Translations under genes and position numbers: made by a program
Shown: positions 60,534 to 64,000 of the stretch, in pieces
Layout of the letters: each line of letters starts with the position of its first letter
Position numbering within the stretch: position 1 is the first letter of the stretch
Notes under the pieces: model-generated
The model's database searches: none
Seen by the model: the letters and a program-made list of their open reading frames with translations, nothing else
What the model was told of the DNA's origin: nothing
Origin: Variovorax paradoxus
GTDB taxonomy: Bacteria > Pseudomonadota > Gammaproteobacteria > Burkholderiales > Burkholderiaceae_C
Direction: 5' to 3'
Length of the DNA stretch: 64,000 nt
Assembly (NCBI RefSeq): GCF_030811855.1
Contig: NZ_JAUSRN010000005.1
Span: forward strand, 1 to 64,000

Positions 60534-61511
60534 CTACAGGTTCAATAGCACCGCGCCCCAGGTGAAGCCGCCGCCCACGCCTTCGAGCATGACGGTTTCG
60601 CCCTTCTTCACTTTGCCGGACCGCACGGCTTCGTCGAGCGCCAGCGGAATCGAGGCGGCCGAGGTGTTGCCGTGCTCGTTGACCGTGACGATGAGCTTCT
60701 CGCGCGGAAGCTTCAGCTTCTTGGCCGTGCCTTCCATGATGCGGATGTTGGCCTGGTGCGGAATCAGCCAGTCGATGTCGGCTTCGGTCTTGCCCGCCTT
60801 TGCAAGCGTGGCACGAGCCGCGTCTTCGAGCACGCGCACGGCCAGCTTGAACACGGCTTGGCCGTCCATGTGCAGCAGCGGCGTGCCCAGCACATTGCCG
60901 CCCGAGACGTGGCCGGGTACGCAAAGAATGCCGACGTGCTTGCCGTCCGCATGCAGGTCGCTCGCGAGGATGCCGGGCTCTTCGCTGGCCTCGAGCACCA
61001 CGGCACCTGCACCGTCGCCGAACAGCACGCAGGTGGTGCGATCGTTGAAATCAAGGATGCGCGAGAACACTTCGGCGCCAATCACCAGCGCGCATCGCGC
61101 GCTGCCGGTGCGAATCATCGCGTCGGCCACGGTCAGCGCATAGACAAAGCCGCTGCAGACCGCCTGTACATCGAAGGCCGGGCAGCCGGCAATGCCGAGC
61201 TTGTTCTGAAGAATGGCGGCCGACGACGGAAACACCATGTCAGGCGTCGACGTGGCGACGATGATCAGGTCGACATCTTCGGCCTTGCGGCCCGCGGCTT
61301 CCAGCGCGTGCCGGGCGGCCTCGAGGCCGAGATCACTGCTCGTGACTTCAGGCGCCGCGAAGTGCCGCGCGTGGATGCCGGTACGTTCGACAATCCACTG
61401 GTTCGAAGTCTCGATGCCGCGTGTTGCCAATTCCTTGGCAAGATCGTCGTTGGTCACCCGGCGCGGAGGCAGATAGCTGCCTGTGCCGGTGATGCGTGAA
61501 TAAGAGCTCAT
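60534..61511 (-). CDS. fabH: 3-oxoacyl-[ACP] synthase III
   Basis: A 325-residue initiation condensing enzyme. Catalytic Cys119 in [12 protein letters not shown], His in [13 protein letters not shown] and Asn in [34 protein letters not shown] is the standard opening. The ATG overlaps the plsX stop by one base. Confidence 0.97.
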   Translation of the reverse strand: MSSYSRITGTGSYLPPRRVTNDDLAKELATRGIETSNQWIVERTGIHARHFAAPEVTSSDLGLEAARHALEAAGRKAEDVDLIIVATSTPDMVFPSSAAILQNKLGIAGCPAFDVQAVCSGFVYALTVADAMIRTGSARCALVIGAEVFSRILDFNDRTTCVLFGDGAGAVVLEASEEPGILASDLHADGKHVGILCVPGHVSGGNVLGTPLLHMDGQAVFKLAVRVLEDAARATLAKAGKTEADIDWLIPHQANIRIMEGTAKKLKLPREKLIVTVNEHGNTSAASIPLALDEAVRSGKVKKGETVMLEGVGGGFTWGAVLLNL

Positions 61512-62608
61512 CAAACGTGAAGGGCCGCCGCGTCGGAAGGCACCGCCGACTCCTGCCGCGCGAGCAATGGCGCGGCGTGAGCAATACGGGCCCGCACGCG
61601 ATCGAGCAGGTTGTTGCGAGCGGCATCATAAGCGCGATCCAGTGCATGGCCGAAAGCCACTTCGTCAGCCGAGCCATGGCTCTTGAAAACCAAGCCGCGC
61701 AGGCCAAGCAGGGCCGCACCGTTGTACCGACGATGGTCCAGCCGGTTTTTAAAAGCTTTTAGCACCGGATACGCAACGATCGCGGCTGCCTTAGTCAAAA
61801 TGCTGCGCGAAAACTCGATTCGGATGAAGTCGCCGATCATCGAGGCAACCCCTTCGCTGGCTTTCAGCGCGACGTTACCCACGAAGCCGTCGCACACCAC
61901 GATGTCGGTCGTTCCCTTGAAGATATCGTTGCCCTCCACGTTGCCGTAGAAGTTCAAATCTTTCGAGTTCGCGGCTGTACGCAGCAGTTGGCTGGCTTTT
62001 TTGATCGTTTCGCTGCCCTTGATGGCCTCTTCGCCAATGTTGAGCAAACCGACCGAAGGCGTCTCATTGCCGGTCAGCGCGGAAACGAGGGCCGATCCTA
62101 GGACGGCAAACTGGAGCAGGTCTTCCGCATCGCAATCGACATTGGCACCCAGGTCCAGCACCGTTGTCGCGCCCCCTTTGGCATTGGGGAGTTGCGGCGC
62201 GATGGCGGGACGGTCGATGCCGTCGAGTGTTTTCAGCAGATAGCGCGCAATGGCCATCAGGGCACCAGTGTTGCCGGCGGAAATAGCCGCCTGAGCCGAA
62301 CCGTCCTTGACCTGCTGGATGGCAATGCGCATCGAAGAGTCTTTCTTCTTGCGCAGGGCAATTTCGATCGGATCGTCCATGCCCACCACTTCACTGGCCG
62401 CAACGATGCGAGCACGCGGATGCGCGGCAAATCCGGCCAATGCGGCGGGCGCACCAACCAGCAGCAGCGAGGCTTCGCTGTGCCGCTCGAGAAACGCGCG
62501 GCAGGCCGCGAGCGTGACGCGCGGCCCATGGTCACCTCCCATGCAATCGACGGCGAGCGTGATTGCAGAAGGCGCAGCTGTGAATTCGGGGGAAGAAGGC
62601 GTAGCCAT
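61511..62608 (-). CDS. plsX: Phosphate acyltransferase PlsX
   Basis: A 365-residue enzyme making acyl-phosphate for phospholipid synthesis. [70 protein letters not shown] and [12 protein letters not shown]-like [20 protein letters not shown] identify it. The ATG at 62608 (MATPSSPEF) directly follows the U tract of a terminator-like hairpin, leaving no free ribosome site outside the hairpin. Confidence 0.96.
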   Translation of the reverse strand: MATPSSPEFTAAPSAITLAVDCMGGDHGPRVTLAACRAFLERHSEASLLLVGAPAALAGFAAHPRARIVAASEVVGMDDPIEIALRKKKDSSMRIAIQQVKDGSAQAAISAGNTGALMAIARYLLKTLDGIDRPAIAPQLPNAKGGATTVLDLGANVDCDAEDLLQFAVLGSALVSALTGNETPSVGLLNIGEEAIKGSETIKKASQLLRTAANSKDLNFYGNVEGNDIFKGTTDIVVCDGFVGNVALKASEGVASMIGDFIRIEFSRSILTKAAAIVAYPVLKAFKNRLDHRRYNGAALLGLRGLVFKSHGSADEVAFGHALDRAYDAARNNLLDRVRARIAHAAPLLARQESAVPSDAAALHV

Positions 62609-62652
62609 CAAAACAAAGGCCCGACGCTACAGCAAAAGTAGCTTCGGGCCTT
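62609..62652 (-). terminator. Terminator/attenuator between rpmF and plsX
   Basis: AAGGCCCGA plus GCTAC (62616-62630) pair with GTAGC plus TCGGGCCTT (62638-62652), giving 14 pairs with one internal mismatch and a 7-base loop. On the minus strand the stem is followed by TGTTTTG and then the plsX ATG. Partial termination would lower plsX-fab expression relative to the ribosomal protein gene. Confidence 0.8.
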
Positions 62653-62669
62653 GGCCTTGGGATGCGAAA

Positions 62670-62852
62670 TCAGGCTTCGGACTTGTTCTTGAGCACCTGG
62701 CGGCCACGGTAGAAACCGTTGGGGCTGATGTGGTGACGCAGATGCGTTTCGCCGGTGGTCGGTTCCACGGCGATGCCGGGCACGACCAGCGCATTGTGGG
62801 AACGGTGCATGCCGCGCTTGGAAGGCGACTTCTTGTTTTGCTGGACGGCCAT
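62670..62852 (-). CDS. rpmF: 50S ribosomal protein L32
   Basis: A 60-residue basic protein: [20 protein letters not shown] is the classical L32 start, and [19 protein letters not shown] the C-terminal half. It sits between yceD and plsX as in most proteobacteria. Confidence 0.97.
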   Translation of the reverse strand: MAVQQNKKSPSKRGMHRSHNALVVPGIAVEPTTGETHLRHHISPNGFYRGRQVLKNKSEA

Positions 62853-62998
62853 GATGGCTCCTGGACTGTTAGGTGAGTGATTGGATGCGCTCTCTGGCGG
62901 TGGCAATACAGGGGCATGTATGGAATGCCTTGGTCTGTCTTGCTGCTCACGGCGGCGCGCGCGAAGCCCATGATTATAGCCTAGCCTGAGGAAAAGGG

Positions 62999-63556
62999 CT
63001 ACTTGCCCCCGTCCGGCTTGCGCGAACGCAACGCGCCGAGCACCGCGAACGGGTTGGGCTTGGCCTCTTCAGCCGCCTGGAAGTCGTCGTCGCTCGACGA
63101 AAGCTGGATCGGCGTGGGGCAGACCTCGTGCACCGGCATGACAGGAATTTCCATCAATAGCTCGTCCTCGATCAGGGCGCGAAGGTCGAAGTCTCGGCTC
63201 ACGACAAGCAGGTCTTCTTCCGATTCGTCGTCTTCGGCGTCTGCGGTGGCTTCGTCGGCCACGAAACGGAACCAGCGGTCGGATGCAACAAGCGTATCCA
63301 CTGGTGCCAAGCAGCGCTGGCACACCAGCGGCACGGTCGTCTCAGCCGTCAGATGCAGCCAGGGCTCGACCTTGCCCAAGGCGCCGGTGCGCTGCTCGCC
63401 CACGGCTTCCCAGCTGACCACGGCATCGGGCGCCGGCAAAGCGAGTTCCTGCACCAGCCGGGGATAGTTGGGGACCGGGTCGTCGGCTGAAAGCGCCGCG
63501 GCTTCGGCGGCAAAGGCGGCCACGTCGAGCCGTTCGGGGACAAATTCTCTCTTCAT
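62999..63556 (-). CDS. yceD: YceD-family (DUF177) protein, 23S rRNA accumulation factor
   Basis: A 185-residue acidic protein. Two cysteines in [14 protein letters not shown] and the motif [19 protein letters not shown] are the DUF177 hallmarks, and the C-terminal [13 protein letters not shown] is conserved. In E. coli the homologue affects 23S rRNA accumulation. It starts at 63556, divergent from maf; 146 bases separate it from rpmF. Confidence 0.92.
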   Translation of the reverse strand: MKREFVPERLDVAAFAAEAAALSADDPVPNYPRLVQELALPAPDAVVSWEAVGEQRTGALGKVEPWLHLTAETTVPLVCQRCLAPVDTLVASDRWFRFVADEATADAEDDESEEDLLVVSRDFDLRALIEDELLMEIPVMPVHEVCPTPIQLSSSDDDFQAAEEAKPNPFAVLGALRSRKPDGGK

Positions 63557-63640
63557 TCCCACCAGTCTAGCGCGCCGGGCCGCGGGAATCAGCAGAGCGC
63601 TGCCAAAGGCTTTTGCGCGGCTCACGCACAATCGGCGCCA

Positions 63641-64000
63641 TGCAACGCACCTTGATCCTTGCCTCGACATCGCGCTATCGCCGCGAGCTTTTGGCGCGCC
63701 TTCACCTGCCTTTCGACGTGCAGCCCCCGGAAGTCGACGAGACCGCCCAGATCGGAGAAACGCCGCGCGAGCTGGCCGAGCGCCTGGCGCTCGAAAAAGC
63801 TCAGGCGGTCGCCGCCCGGTTCCCCGAGGCCGTGGTGATCGGCTCCGACCAGGTGGCCGACCTCGCCGGTGAGGCGCTCGGCAAGCCAGGCGACCACGCG
63901 CGCGCCACGGCCCAGCTGCGCCGGATGCGCGGCCAGACGCTGGTGTTCCAGACCGCCGTTGCCGTCGTCTGCCAGGCCACGGGTTTCGTCCAGCGCGACC
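63641..64000 (+). CDS. maf: Maf-family nucleotide pyrophosphatase (3' truncated by window edge)
   Basis: The first 120 residues of a Maf/YceF-like protein run off the window end without a stop. LILASTSRYRRELLARLHLP is the family opening, followed by PPEVDETAQIGETPRELAER, LALEKAQAVAARFP, VVIGSDQVADLAGEALGKPG and QLRRMRGQTLVFQTAVAV. The yceD-rpmF neighbour order matches yceF in other proteobacteria. These enzymes hydrolyse modified nucleotides. Confidence 0.92.

Overview
The window looks like a chromosomal segment of a high-GC betaproteobacterium of the order Burkholderiales, most likely Comamonadaceae and plausibly Variovorax or a close relative. This rests on gene order (plsX-fabHDG-acpP-fabF-rpoE-mucABD followed by lepA-lepB-rnc-era-recO-pdxJ-acpS-nagZ; mdh/gntR/sdhCDAB-sdhE-gltA; leuCDB-asd-fimV-truA-trpFBA-accD), on both aconitases being present, and on protein similarity recognised by eye. 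The genus was not tested by any search.

Region 1 (1-8769, + strand) is an accessory island fragment. It holds three probable effectors of an antibacterial Xanthomonadales-type type IV secretion system (X-T4SS). Each has a different N-terminal enzyme (GH19 chitinase/lysozyme, SLT-type transglycosylase plus peptidoglycan-binding domain, class 3 lipase) and the same kind of C-terminal secretion domain (XVIPCD-like, with a Gln-rich tail). Two nearly identical virB6-like channel genes and five small exported proteins, which are candidate immunity proteins, lie between them. The 3' end of the first effector plus its virB6 and the start of the next gene is repeated about 3.4 kb further on as a direct repeat. 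This suggests a cassette that can exchange its effector and immunity parts. The island continues to the left of the window.

Region 2 (8849-25860) is central metabolism: acnA, a small membrane protein and a divergent XRE regulator, then acnB, a small exported protein, a CitE-like lyase, tam and mdh on the minus strand. Divergently lie a GntR regulator and sdhC-sdhD-sdhA-sdhB-sdhE-gltA, closed by a terminator and an entericidin-type lipoprotein. A 12-bp perfect palindrome sits in the mdh/gntR divergent promoter region.

Region 3 (26090-44081) holds a LysR regulator and leuC-leuD-leuB, asd, fimV, truA, trpF-trpB-trpA, accD, a YggT membrane protein and a divergent Lon-N-domain protein, then lysS with a short Hsp70-like protein and a small metallopeptidase.

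Region 4 (44089-63556, - strand) reads from right to left: yceD, rpmF, plsX, fabH, fabD, fabG, acpP, fabF, a small membrane protein, rpoE, rseA, rseB, mucD; then, after a 0.5 kb non-coding stretch, lepA, lepB, a DUF4845 protein, rnc, era, recO, pdxJ, acpS, nagZ. The non-coding stretch carries terminators on both strands, one perfect DnaA box and a possible small RNA gene on the + strand. The window ends inside a maf gene (+ strand).

No rRNA, tRNA, CRISPR array or insertion sequence was recognised.
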